Source: Reticulitermes speratus
Taxonomy: Eukaryota > Arthropoda > Insecta > Blattodea > Rhinotermitidae
Assembly (NCBI GenBank): GCA_021186555.1
Contig: JAJKFL010000013.1
Span: 34,128,743 to 34,192,742, forward strand
DNA length: 64,000 bases
Reading direction: 5' to 3'
Both the position numbers and the translations under genes were made by a program. Each line of letters starts with the position of its first letter. Positions within the stretch are counted from its first letter, which is position 1. Of this stretch, positions 54,650 to 64,000 are shown piece after piece. The notes under the pieces were generated by a model that was not told the origin of the DNA, made no database searches, and was given only the letters and a program-made list of their open reading frames with translations.

Positions 54650-55157
54650 TGATTAGTTTCTGTGTGCCAGTGCTGAAAAGAGCGCATACATCACGCACAT
54701 TACACTCTTCAGGTCAAAACTCCTGTCTCAAAACACTAACAACCACCGAAGAAACGAACGCGCTCAGACTGTTTGAACGGAAGATTGTAAGGAAAATATA
54801 TGGACCCGTAAAAGAAGGAGAACGCTGGAAAATAAGAACAAACTAGGAGCTAAGCCATATTACGAAGGACAGATACTCTATAATTTATACAATCCCTCCG
54901 TCTAAGATGGTATGGTCATGTTGAAAGAATGCAAAATCAAACAATTTCCAAAACAAATTGCAGCAGCTAAAATGGAATGAAAAAGGGAAAGGGGAAGACC
55001 ACGTAAAACATGGAGGGACGAGTTTGAAGATAATTTAAATATAATGGGAATAGAAACAGACAGGCAATGGTCAGAGACCGTCGAGAATGGAGGAAGAGTG
55101 TGTTGAAAGCCAAGGCCCACAACGAACTGTAGTGCTTGAAAAAAAAGAAAAAAAAGT
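54650..55157 (+). pseudogene. Non-LTR retrotransposon 3' end (RTE-like tail)
   Basis: The plus strand reads ALRLFERKIVRKIYGPVKEG with WKIRTN, a stop, then RWYGHVERMQNQTIPKQI, RGRPRKTWRDEFEDNL and a WRKSVLKAKAHN end. An A-rich tail (GAAAAAAAAGAAAAAAAAG) closes it at 55138-55157. This is the well-known reverse-transcriptase C-terminal tail of many arthropod LINEs. Stops and at least one frameshift kill the ORF. The overlapping minus-strand F/L-rich ORFs are shadows. Confidence 0.75.
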
Positions 55158-56300
55158 ATAATGAAAAGTAGACAAATAAAATCACGTCGCCTCAGGCCTT
55201 AAGTTTCCATACTAAACGAAAACCAGCTCCTAATTTAGTCGGGTCCTGGCAGAGCCGAGTATTGGAGGAGATTTTGTCATCTCATTGTTGTTACGTTTAT
55301 AAATGTTTTAACGCACGTTTTATTGTTGCTGGTGCTCCACTTTTAATGGAAGCAACCATAGAGTGTTTCATTGTACAATTAATCTAAAAATAAATATTTA
55401 TCAGAACTGTATATGAATGCGCTTTATTCTTAAGCTTGAATAATTTATGGTGGGAGGTTACAGGAAACCGTTACGTTTGTCTTTTTTAGCAGTTACTCAT
55501 TTAAATCTTATGTTCAGCACGCCACTGACGCCTGGTTAGCTATAGGCGTGAAAGATGAGGGCAGTTGTTAAACAACATCTGGATACCAGTGCTCAGAGAA
55601 CGGCACGCCTTTGCCATGTAGAGATGTTCACATATTACTAAGAAAAATGCCTGTGTAACACTGTGCGTGTAACGCCACTGATATCTTGTTAACAGAATGC
55701 ACTGGTGTGTGGTGGGAGGTCTACCCACAGGCGAGAGAGGGACTCAGTCAATAGAAACATGGAACAACTACATATCACGTCCAAGCGACAATTTGTATTC
55801 CGTTAAACTTTATATACTGTTGTGACATCAGTTCCTGTTTGCCTTTAGCACGGAAAGACGGAAGTGGCTATTGTATATGTAAAGCATTAAATTCGGATAG
55901 AAATTCAGTTCACAGTTCGTTTATAAATGTGCATAAAGTCACATCAAATTCTATGGTTGTTCGGAGTGGTTGAGAAATTAAACATATCAAAAGGAAAGAC
56001 ATGGAAGTAAATTGAAAACTACTCCCAGATGTACTGCAAGTTTACTGGGCACATTTCTTCATACAGTATTAATAATATACAATATAATTTATCGCATGTT
56101 GCAGTAGGTGGTGGATATATAGTGTTATATGCGGAAATGTAAGGCTGTTAAGCTTACCGTGCTTCTGGTTTCGGTTTTCAGTTGAACTCCCTGCATAAAT
56201 ATGAACTCTTAACTGGCATTTGGTTACAGCTTTTCTTGCATATCATATATAAATTTTATGCTTGTCGTGCACCATGTTTATATGAGACTAGTAAAAGGGT
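55158..56300. other. Gene-free stretch
   Basis: A repeat-like segment lies at 55515-55740 (see 51365-51420). No gene is supported. Confidence 0.35.
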
Positions 56301-56305
56301 TTTTT

Positions 56306-56889
56306 TGCAGTTTCTAACCAACGAATGCACTTTTATTTTCGTATTTTGTTCAATTAACCCTACATATATTTCGGCCGCGACTCGGGCCATCATCACAGTT
56401 TACTTCACTGTTCACTGTCCATTTGGTACTGTCACAGAAGAGTTACACTGTTTGACTCAGACACAACCACGCAACAAGACAATAAAACAACAGGATATAG
56501 ACTTCAATATCTATACAAAACCAACTGCCAGCTATTTAATTTTAATAATTGTAATAGTTTTAACGATTTCAGCAACTTCCAACGACATAGAGCTTATATT
56601 CACAATTTATAGTGCTATACTTTACACTTCTAATGCAAGATAAATGGTATATACACCAAGACATTTCAAGAAAAAGCTTGAAGAAACTTTGCACACCGGT
56701 GATTGTCAAGGAAACAATTGCCTCAAACAGTGTAACGGTTCTGTGATAATACCAAATGGACCAGTGAACAGTGATGTGAACTTATCAATGTACCCCTGAT
56801 GATGGTCGAGTCACGGCCGAAACATATGTAGGGTTAATTGAACAAAATACGAAAATAAAAAGTGCATTCGTTGGTTAAGAAACTGAAAA
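56306..56889. mobile_element. Foldback element with inverted arms of about 175 bp
   Basis: Left arm landmarks are GCAGTTTCTAACCAACGAATG, TTGTTCAATTAACCCTACAT, TTTCGGCCGCGACTCG, CACTGTTCACTG and GAGTTACACTGTTTGA. The same words appear inverted and in reverse order between 56710 and 56889. The arms appear about 85% identical by eye. The 153-codon ORF 56182-56643 begins outside and runs through the left arm, so it is not a gene of the element. The centre has no transposase. Confidence 0.85.
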
Positions 56890-57230
56890 TTAATGTCAAG
56901 ATGCACGGTGAACACAACGTGAAATTAGTATAAGGGTGTTAGAGGCTGTACACTGCACTGCATAATTCTTTGTCTAGTTTTGTAATTAATGTCGTTGCTT
57001 AGTGCCTACGTTTTTCAAATAGGCTTGTGGAGGTTACTGGTAATTTATTATTAGAAAACAAACTAAACTACCAGTTCTTCGCTCGTGATGTTTAATAACT
57101 AATGCTTTAAGTAAGGAATAACACTCAGATTTAGGAATTAAAATTTACGCGCATAGTTAAAACGTCGCCTTATTAGGATTCGAATTGCTTCCAAAATCTA
57201 CAGCAGTAGCCTATTTTCGGATTCCATTCT
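56890..57230. other. Gene-free stretch
   Basis: AT-rich; nothing recognised. Confidence 0.4.
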
Positions 57231-57232
57231 TC

Positions 57233-57430
57233 TCGGATATGACACCACGTCACTGGATAATCGTTTCCGTAAGTTTCGAGACAACATAGTGGTCGCATCT
57301 TCATTTACCGAAGATGAGACCACTACGTTACGTTGTATCGAAACGTCGGAAACTGATTATCTAGCGACGCGGCCTCATTACCCAGAAGGATAGAAACCTC
57401 AGCTATACCCATGCGAAAACCTAAAAACTC
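57233..57430. mobile_element. Foldback-family copy with both arms
   Basis: Left: TCGGATATGACACCACGTCACTGGATAATCG...GTAAGTTTCGAGACAAC. Right: GTTGTATCGAAACGTCGGAAAC...GATTATCTAGCGACGCGGCCTCATTACCCAG. The centre has paired AGTGGTCGCATCTTCATT and GAAGATGAGACCACTACG. The arms form a near-continuous hairpin. Confidence 0.8.
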
Positions 57431-57609
57431 GTACAGCGGTACTTACACATCGCTTTAACAACTGTGGCTACCTTATATATTGGCAAGATTACTGAGTGAA
57501 TTTCATAATGGGCTCTCTATTATATGTGTGTTAAGATGCAGAGCACCTGCAGGGATATTATCAGTGCGTTGTGTATGACGTAATTTAAATTGCTAATAAA
57601 ACAACAGCA

Positions 57610-57815
57610 CATGTCTTAGAGAAACGTTTGTCGGACTGCTGGCTAGAAGTTAGTGTGCATCCGGAAGGTCCTGTAGCCGGCCATCTCAGTGTAGGTTTTC
57701 CTGGTTTCCCTCTGTCTTCAAACAAATTCTGAGGCGGTTCCCAAGTTTGAGTTGTTACTACGTGCTTCTCTTGCAGCCGCCGCCAACCCTCACGCCTGGT
57801 TCTAAGTCATAACAA
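57610..57815 (+). mobile_element. Probable SINE relic
   Basis: CCGGAAGGTCCTGTAGCCGG, TTTTCCTGGTTTCCCTCTG, and GAGGCGGTTCCCAAG are phrases of a tRNA-derived insect SINE body; the promoter boxes have decayed. Confidence 0.45.
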
Positions 57816-58262
57816 GACAGGAAATGTAAATATATTGTAACATTGAGACGCTTTCAGTTCCTTGCATCCTGCAGACCTTTAGGTTGGTCATAAATTCAGT
57901 CCACCGTGGTCACATTTTGTAGTTACTGTTTACAGTTTTGCTCATATATAGAATATTAAATTATTGCTAAGACGTTATTACGTGTAGAAGTCACTAGCGA
58001 ATTCTGATCCGTTCGTCAGGTCTAGCAGAAGGATACACAATGTGGCACTCTACCGTTCAGCTAGTCCTGACCTCCGGTTAGGATTCGCCATTGGCAGAAC
58101 TTATTAATTATACATGTGCGTTGATTTTTTAAAATTTGGTGGTAATACAAAACTTCAAGTATTCACCCCGTCGAATTATGTTGAATTGCTCATTTAAAAA
58201 CAAAATTTCATACACAATTTGTAGGTATATACATAATCAATCTACATACCAAATGGCGTATT
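57816..58262. other. Gene-free stretch
   Basis: Nothing recognised. Confidence 0.4.
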
Positions 58263-58271
58263 CCTAGACGG

Positions 58272-58470
58272 TAAGGTAAAGTTCTCCCTAGAACAGGCCA
58301 TGAAGGCCCAGAGGGGGAGTAGAGGTATAGCTCTACTCTTTCTTTAACCTCGGCGTTAGATGGGGTTGGGTGGTCAACGCCACGCCCCGGCCGCTTTACC
58401 CCCGGGAATGACCCGGTACCCATTGTATAGGAGGCTGGGTAGGCCCCAGGGCCGGTCTGGACGGGTGCTC
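58272..58470 (-). mobile_element. SINE-B copy, minus strand, head-truncated, with target duplication
   Basis: The body matches the 9041 copy closely (CAGAGGGGGAGTAGAGG, CCGGCCGCTTTACCCCCGGG, GGGCCGGTCTGGACGGG), but the tRNA-derived head with the B-box is absent. CCTAGACGG repeats at 58263-58271 and 58471-58479 bound it. It therefore inserted already 5'-truncated, as incomplete reverse transcription would produce. Confidence 0.87.
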
Positions 58471-58479
58471 CCTAGACGG

Positions 58480-59580
58480 AGACAATAAATAAGAAATATC
58501 TTATCTGCATATATTTATTTTCCTGAAGTGTATATCTATAAATTTCATGAAGAAATAAGGCAGATTAATGTCGATTATAATCGTTGTCAGTTACTGTCGA
58601 CAGCAACCACGGAAACATTAGTAACCAGAGTAGTCATTAATGTATTTACCTTTTCATATAGACCGCCTGTTATTTTGTCCGATTTTAACTACACTTGAAT
58701 TTTGTCGACAGATTTTAATAAATTTCTCCAACATAAAATTTCACTAAAATCAGTTTGACAGGAGCCTGGTTTTTTTTAATGCGAACGGTCTGACGGACAG
58801 ATATGAAGAAGCTAATAGTTGTTTTCGCGGCCTTGCGAACGCATCTAAATTTAACCCCTTTGCTTTACAGATCACCAAATTATTTTTTCCGAATTATTCC
58901 CTTTTGAATTAACCAGTAAATCCAAATTCGGTGGCTTTACTTCAAGACACTAGGTTTAACTATTCTAGCATCTCCATTTTCACACTACTACTATAAGAAG
59001 AGGGAGCGGGCAAAGCCTGAGAACTTTCTAACAAATATATGCTCTTTGTCCCACCCCAGAATTAAAAGTTTCTTTCGCTATTACCTTGTCTCTCCTTTTC
59101 GTTTGCTCTTCAATTATGTCTTACGACTGTCTCTCTATCTTTGACATTTTAATTCATAAATGAATATGCAGCAAAATTACATCGATATAGTGTACCTAAG
59201 GACTATCAAAGAATATCTTTTGAATATGTGTGGCGCCTTTCCAATAACAGTTCCCATACTGTTGGCAACATGTAAATCCACGAAGCCTTGTTCTTTGGCA
59301 ATGTCCAATCTGTGTGAACAGATCCGCTGTTATAATGAAACCACGTAGCCGTCAGGGAGAAGGAGCTGTCCTTTGTCGTTAACCACATTCAGTGACACAT
59401 GCAAAAGACCTGACCGACCTTTAACCGCAAATAATTGTTTCTGCTATGTAACGCCCCGAATGCCGTCCCGATCATATGACCGCTCCTTTACCATAATCAG
59501 GTACTATGGTTATGCCTCACGTTGTGGCAGTGGATTACGTATTACTTACACTGTCTTAAGAGGCAAGATGTCTACGTCAC
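58480..59580. other. Gene-free stretch
   Basis: No elements or coding signal; the short ORFs at 59160-59588 overlap on both strands and lack family features. Confidence 0.4.
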
Positions 59581-59584
59581 TATA

Positions 59585-59745
59585 TTGAACACGCTGAGGG
59601 CTTGACAGCCAGGTAGTAGGGGTTCGACTCCTGGCGTCCCAAATGACTTTGAGATAGACACAACCTCATATGCAGTGCGTAAAAGGGGGTTCTACTGCAG
59701 TAAAGCCGCTAGGGATTTAAGGCATACTTCTGCTGTCTCACACGT
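59585..59745 (+). mobile_element. Possible SINE relic
   Basis: GGGGTTCGACTCCTGGCGTCCC is a good B-box-like sequence with tRNA-like 3' context, followed by GTAAAGCCGCTAGGG. No A-box is evident upstream. Confidence 0.35.
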
Positions 59746-62105
59746 CTTCATTGTGTAAGGTTTAATTATTTACAGGGACAAGTTTGTTCTGTTTGGCAGG
59801 AAATACGAATTCGCCACTGTCGACTGTATATATATATATATTGTTTATTTGTTGCGTGGTGTTTCTGTTTGGTTTGCGAAAACTGCTTGCAACTTGCTTC
59901 TGTCTGGCTGGTCCTTTAGTCCAGTCTGATTATCCGGTTGTCGTAAAACTGGATTTCAATATCATGCCAATGGAAACCTCCGCATCAAAGTACTTAGACT
60001 TTCTGACTAAATAATACCAACTTGTGGCCTTTCGAACTTCAGAGGTGAAAACAGCACTAACATCATTCAGTGTGGAGTCTTGAATTATTGCATAGCGACA
60101 GATTTTTAAAAAGGATGTACTGGAGTACTGTAATTTCTTTTAAATTGTGGAGAATAATAATATTTTCACGGAATAATAACTGATGACCCCAAAGACTGAT
60201 ATATGTTTTGGGCCACACCACGCTTACAGTGGTTACCACAGTTACCGTTTTCTCTATGAGACGTACACTGAGCCGAAGTAACATTTGAGCATCTACTGTG
60301 TTCTCCATGACATGCGACTTGAAGCTGAAGACACAATTGATCGTTGAGAAACTATATATCGCATAGCACAAACAGATGGCAGAACTCCGGTAGACAAATT
60401 TAATGCTTAGATTGCTCTAAGACCTATGAAAGCGGCCGACGAGTAGCGGATGAATACTATGGCAACCCGGCATATAAAGTCAGCATAAATTTAAAGGCTT
60501 ATTACAAATACATTTTCTTTGATTAAACTGTGGTAGATTGATTTATTTAAATAATGCCTCCTGTTAGAATGACACAGTAGAAATACTGGCATTGTTAGTG
60601 TTGAACAAATTGTTTGAAAGGAACAGTAGTAATAATAAATCTTTTATACATAATATAATATAATATACATGTATATATTACTGCGGCGTTTCCGTCTTGA
60701 GACGTACAAGTGCCTAGTAGAAGAAAGATAAACTTGTCTCTGTGTTTAAAGTGTGTTAATTATAAATGTATATTGCGGTGGAGGTAACGCTTCAAACATT
60801 CTTAATCTCGAAAACAGATAGAAGTAAGGTTCTTGCTGCGGCTGCTTTTTCAGCAGACTGAGAGAATCTTCTAGCCTTTGGACTGGAGGCTGGGTGTGAC
60901 CCAGGCCCGATCCCACGCTGCGGAGATGGTAAAAGTTTCTGGATCCTTAATTAAATGATTAACTAAAATGGTGGTTTAAGTAACAAACTCCACGTCGTTC
61001 TCGGGGAGGGGGGTGGGTGGATAAATGACAAAATGTCACTTTAGACAGACTGACAGTAATGCTCATAGGAAAAATTAATGGTGCGAAGCATCGAGACAGA
61101 GAAACAAGCTGAATGGGTTGTACAGGTATGTGGAATAATATCAAAGGCAGAAATCAGCTAAAGAGCATTCATTTTCACCTATGAGTATATTCCAGACGAC
61201 TACGTGCAACAGTGTATTAAACCCACCCTTCATATTTTCCAGCCTATATTCGGGACGAAGAATAACAGGATTACGCAGTTATATAATAAAGCCCTTTTTC
61301 GTCTGCACGCTTAGAAAGTTTAAATTGGGGAGCGTGCTAAAGAAAATGGTCGTTGTCTGTTTCGAAGATATGTGCCAGAATTTTATTGGAAAGTGTGAGA
61401 AAGTACATAAACAGGTCTCATTAAAAACTGCCTGATTGGAGGCCGAGATGCGTACCCAGTAGCTACTTCAAATCGGAATTCGGGTATTATAATCTCTATT
61501 TCGCGACGAATGGTGATGCTTGTTAATGATAACTTGTGGGTATCCCGCTTTGTACTTTTGCAGGTACCCTTTTCAAATATCGGACGGAGGACTGAATATG
61601 TTCATAGAGGGTTTTCTTTTTTTCTCAGCCCGTTCTGACAAATTTTTGAAGCCTTATATTGTTCTGATTCATCGAACGTAAATGCTTATTTGACGGCACA
61701 TTTGTTTCTTGATATATTTACCGGCTTTTTCTAAACTTAAGATATTTCAGTATGTCTTAAATACGTTAAGTTTTTAAAAAATAACTTTCAATTTACAATA
61801 AATAATTTTAAAGTATCCTTTCTGAATTATCGTGGAGTGACGGAGGAAAATCACGAAATCTTTAGTTACATGTTTGAACTTCTCTTGTAGGCCTAACATG
61901 GCTCCTCACCAACATGATCCTAAAGCCACACTAGGCTTGCCAGAGAAGACAAATAGCATTTAGATAGGGCAGGATTATACAACATACAGGCGGGATAATA
62001 TGTGGATGGATTGCTGTGCTTTACATGAGAGCGTACACATACAGCAGGGGTGTACAGCTTCGACAGTGCCGGGTTAAACGAGCAGCAGATACCTTACTCT
62101 GGGCC
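59746..62105. other. Gene-free stretch of about 2.3 kb
   Basis: Contains (TA)n at 59826-59842 and a (TA)-rich block at 60650-60680. The ORFs (60063-60371 minus, 61181-61435 plus and others) have no recognisable domains. Nothing else was recognised. Confidence 0.4.
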
Positions 62106-62108
62106 TCA

Positions 62109-62174
62109 TACACACCCCTTCTTACGTTGAAGGGGTGTGTGTGCACTGAAGCACTACCTGAAGGTAGTGCTTCA
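62109..62174. repeat. Two adjacent perfect hairpins
   Basis: First hairpin: ACACACCCCTTC, TTACGTT loop, GAAGGGGTGTGT (about 62109-62139). Second: TGAAGCACTACC, TGAA loop, GGTAGTGCTTCA (62147-62174). Both have 12-bp perfect stems and are separated by seven bases (GTGCAC region). I know no matching element. Confidence 0.85.
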
Positions 62175-62251
62175 GGATGTGCATACCTATGTCAGCCATC
62201 TAGACTAAGTTTAATAAAGCTTTTTAGAGCTATCAGTCGCGTCTGTTTATG

Positions 62252-62347
62252 TAAGAAACCAACTTTTCATCACCGTTGACATCTTCAGGGGTGGGATTGA
62301 ATGCCCTGGTGGCAGATATGGCAGTTGCCTCCGAAACGTTGGTTTCT
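62252..62347. repeat. Inverted repeat AGAAACCAAC/GTTGGTTTCT
   Basis: AGAAACCAACTTTTC (62251-62265) and GAAACGTTGGTTTCT pair with one mismatch across about 65 bp. The centre has CATCTTCAGGGGTGG, so this is another foldback-type structure. Confidence 0.55.
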
Positions 62348-62814
62348 GTCAATTACTTGATGCGGCTTATAGGTTCGAGGGGGCTTTGTTAATTTACAGC
62401 ATGTGGTATACCCACCCTGATGAAGGAAGCAGAGAAAGTCGTCGAAATTTTCTCATTCTGTGGCTGTCGTCCTAAACGTTTGTATGAGATCACTGTGGCT
62501 TCCTTCCACGTCCTCTTCCGTTCATCAGTTACCACCCACGGAACTGAGAGAACAACGCTCAGTCCGTCTGTACTGATAATCATGGAACATACGGCTGCTG
62601 TTTTACACGAAGCAGTTTCTCGTAACCTTCTGCAGTGAAGTTTAATATTGAGTAGGCATGCAGTATTTCACGTTACAAGAGTGGAAGTGCCAATTATTCA
62701 CTCGTGTTACGGTCGCATTTTTGTCAGTATTACAGTGCATAGTATCTGAAGCCTTGAAGATGGAACATTTTTAACATAAAAAAAAATTCGGTGTTTCAAG
62801 CTAAGACTGAACCG
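62348..62814. other. Gene-free stretch
   Basis: Two overlapping antisense ORFs (62389-62638) cover a foldback-like segment (CACCCTGATGAAGGAAGC...AAGTCGTCGAAATTTTC). No gene is supported. Confidence 0.35.
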
Positions 62815-62820
62815 CAAATT

Positions 62821-63221
62821 GTACGTAAAACGTCTGTGAATCCTCCTCTGCCACCTTCTTCCATTTTCGATAGTTTTCTTGCTTCTGTGTGTTAGTTAGT
62901 CTCGGCATCGTGAACCTGTAAAACACAGCGCCGAGGTGACCCACCTATGTGTACCGAAATGTAAGACGTTAGATGGTGAGAGTGTGAAAATCGTAGGTGA
63001 TTTTGACATGGCCGCCATTTTGGCAGATTTCAAGATTTTTCGATGATTCTTTTTTTTTTAGCGTGTAGGCATATTCCTTACCTTTCAAACTATGTATCGT
63101 TCACTGCTCTAGTCGAAGCAGGCGCGGAGCACTGTGAAGAAACGTAGGTAACGCGAAAGTCTGACACCGCGAGCGCCGAGGTGACCCACGTATGTGTACC
63201 GAAATGTAAGACGTTTTACGT
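62821..63221. repeat. Unit bounded by TACGTAAAACGTCT inverted repeats, with an internal 43-bp direct repeat
   Basis: TACGTAAAACGTCT (62821-62834) is inverse to AGACGTTTTACGTA (63208-63221). Within lie two copies of a 43-bp sequence starting GCGCCGAGGTGACCCAC (62928-62970 and 63173-63215), with one mismatch. GGCCGCCATTTTGGCAG lies between them. Possibly a small non-autonomous element. Confidence 0.7.
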
Positions 63222-63810
63222 AAAAAAAAATAGTTTATGTAGTTAAAAAACTGAGTGAGGATTCGAATCAGAGTCTATACTGCAATACCTGCAAATTGCT
63301 TTAACTCGCATGTTTGCCGTGCATGTGGGCAATAATTGGAACACGGTTAAACACACACATACACTCATATATATAATACATATTTTATACCGTGTTACGA
63401 AACAGAATGTATTTATAGTGGCAGGATTGGCAGTGGGATAATGTAGGATAAGTACGTTAGTTTATTCTTCCTCTGAATTTATTACGTGATATGTACGCTA
63501 GCACCCGATAGCCTGCATACCAAAATGATAATGTTTCATTCAGACTGCAAAACGACGTTTTTAAATCGTGCGTGTTGCGCGGTGTGCCACCTGCCAGGGG
63601 CTATATTCGGCCACTATACACGATATTACTACCGCTAGTGTAGGTTGGTCGGAGCAAAGTGAAACTCGCCCGTAATTCTGACTTTCTGGTCTTGTATACA
63701 GATTGTTTTGGTAAATTTATTATGCGCACAGTTAGGGCATTTGACCCTAATATCCAGGGTAACTAATTCGAATCCCGCACACCTCAGTGACCACTAATTT
63801 CCTTCTGTTT
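63222..63810. other. Gene-free stretch
   Basis: A TA-rich run at 63366-63392. A B-box-like TAATTCGAATCCCGCAC at 63767-63783 has no supporting A-box or body. Confidence 0.35.
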
Positions 63811-63811
63811 G

Positions 63812-63930
63812 GGACGTTACGCAGCGTAGGTTGATAATTCTTTACCGACGTTTCGAGGTAAAATATCGGTTCCATCTTCATGGGTCAAGCAGTACGGTAA
63901 ATCCTTCTTCTTGGACTGCTTGTGTAACAT
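63812..63930. mobile_element. Foldback-family relic
   Basis: GGGACGTTACGCAGCGTAGG...TTTACCGACGTTTCGAGG...GGTTCCATCTTCATGGG follows the left-arm order of the family. The right arm is not recognisable. Confidence 0.5.
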
Positions 63931-64000
63931 CACAGAAGAGCAAAGGCCCCACCTTTACAGCCGCAGAAGCCTCATACCTTCCTTTTGTTTTACAAAAATC

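Noticed and set aside
56182..56643. 153-codon plus-strand ORF
   Set aside because: It crosses the boundary and left arm of a foldback element, whose inverse arm explains its sequence. No protein family signature.
1..64000. CRISPR arrays, operons, ribosome binding sites, integrated phage
   Set aside because: The window is eukaryotic by every sign (SINEs, LINEs, hAT and mariner elements). The only regular array is the contiguous 31-bp minisatellite, which has no spacers.

Overview
This 64 kb window looks like non-coding, transposon-dense insect DNA. I could not support any complete host gene, rRNA or bona fide tRNA. The composition is AT-rich. Recognisable pieces are short and mostly broken: Tc1/mariner (including DD41D-type), pogo/Tigger, hAT and piggyBac DNA transposons, at least five decayed non-LTR retrotransposon (LINE) tails, and several tRNA-derived SINE families. 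The mix of SINEs with a GGTTCGAATCC B-box, foldback repeats carrying a GACGCCGTGTAG motif, and an interstitial (CCTAA)n tract suggests a large hemimetabolous insect genome. A cockroach or other Blattodea is my best guess, from memory of such repeats rather than from any diagnostic gene.

Layout. 0.4-1.4 kb: a Tc1/mariner-superfamily element with near-perfect terminal inverted repeats, TA target sites and a 248-codon open transposase fragment, the best-preserved coding sequence here. 1.4-8.4 kb: LINE 3' relics, tRNA-derived SINE copies and foldback fragments. 8.4-9.5 kb: a CpG-richer patch with a possible first coding exon, next to a long-inverted-repeat element interrupted by a full SINE with a 17-bp target duplication. 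9.5-18 kb: two pogo-type MITEs and a SINE. 18.2-18.5 kb: a piggyBac cysteine-rich tail relic. 19.9-21.4 kb: a minisatellite of about 50 units of 31 bp, beginning next to a hAT-like terminus, which creates a spurious 506-codon ORF.

22-34 kb: LINE and SINE relics, a near-perfect 66-bp palindrome inside a small insertion with 14-bp flanking repeats, a 346-bp hAT MITE, a decayed Jockey-type reverse transcriptase (26.2-27.5 kb), a foldback SINE, and a hAT-like element containing a nested SINE. 34-41 kb: mainly SINEs. 41.5 kb: a possible cysteine-rich exon with a strong splice acceptor. 42.2-47 kb: transposase relics in both orientations, an interstitial telomere-type repeat, a DD41D deletion derivative and a pogo MITE. 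49-56 kb: three different LINE tails, a 165-bp hAT MITE and SINEs. 56-64 kb: a foldback element with arms near 175 bp, a truncated SINE with target duplications, adjacent perfect hairpins at 62.1 kb and a 43-bp direct repeat at 63 kb.

No pathway or operon logic applies. The history is repeated insertion: SINEs that probably used LINE machinery, non-autonomous DNA elements that depended on transposases encoded elsewhere, and long decay. The main leads are the two candidate exons, the minisatellite and its possible hAT origin, the palindromic insertion, and the foldback families.
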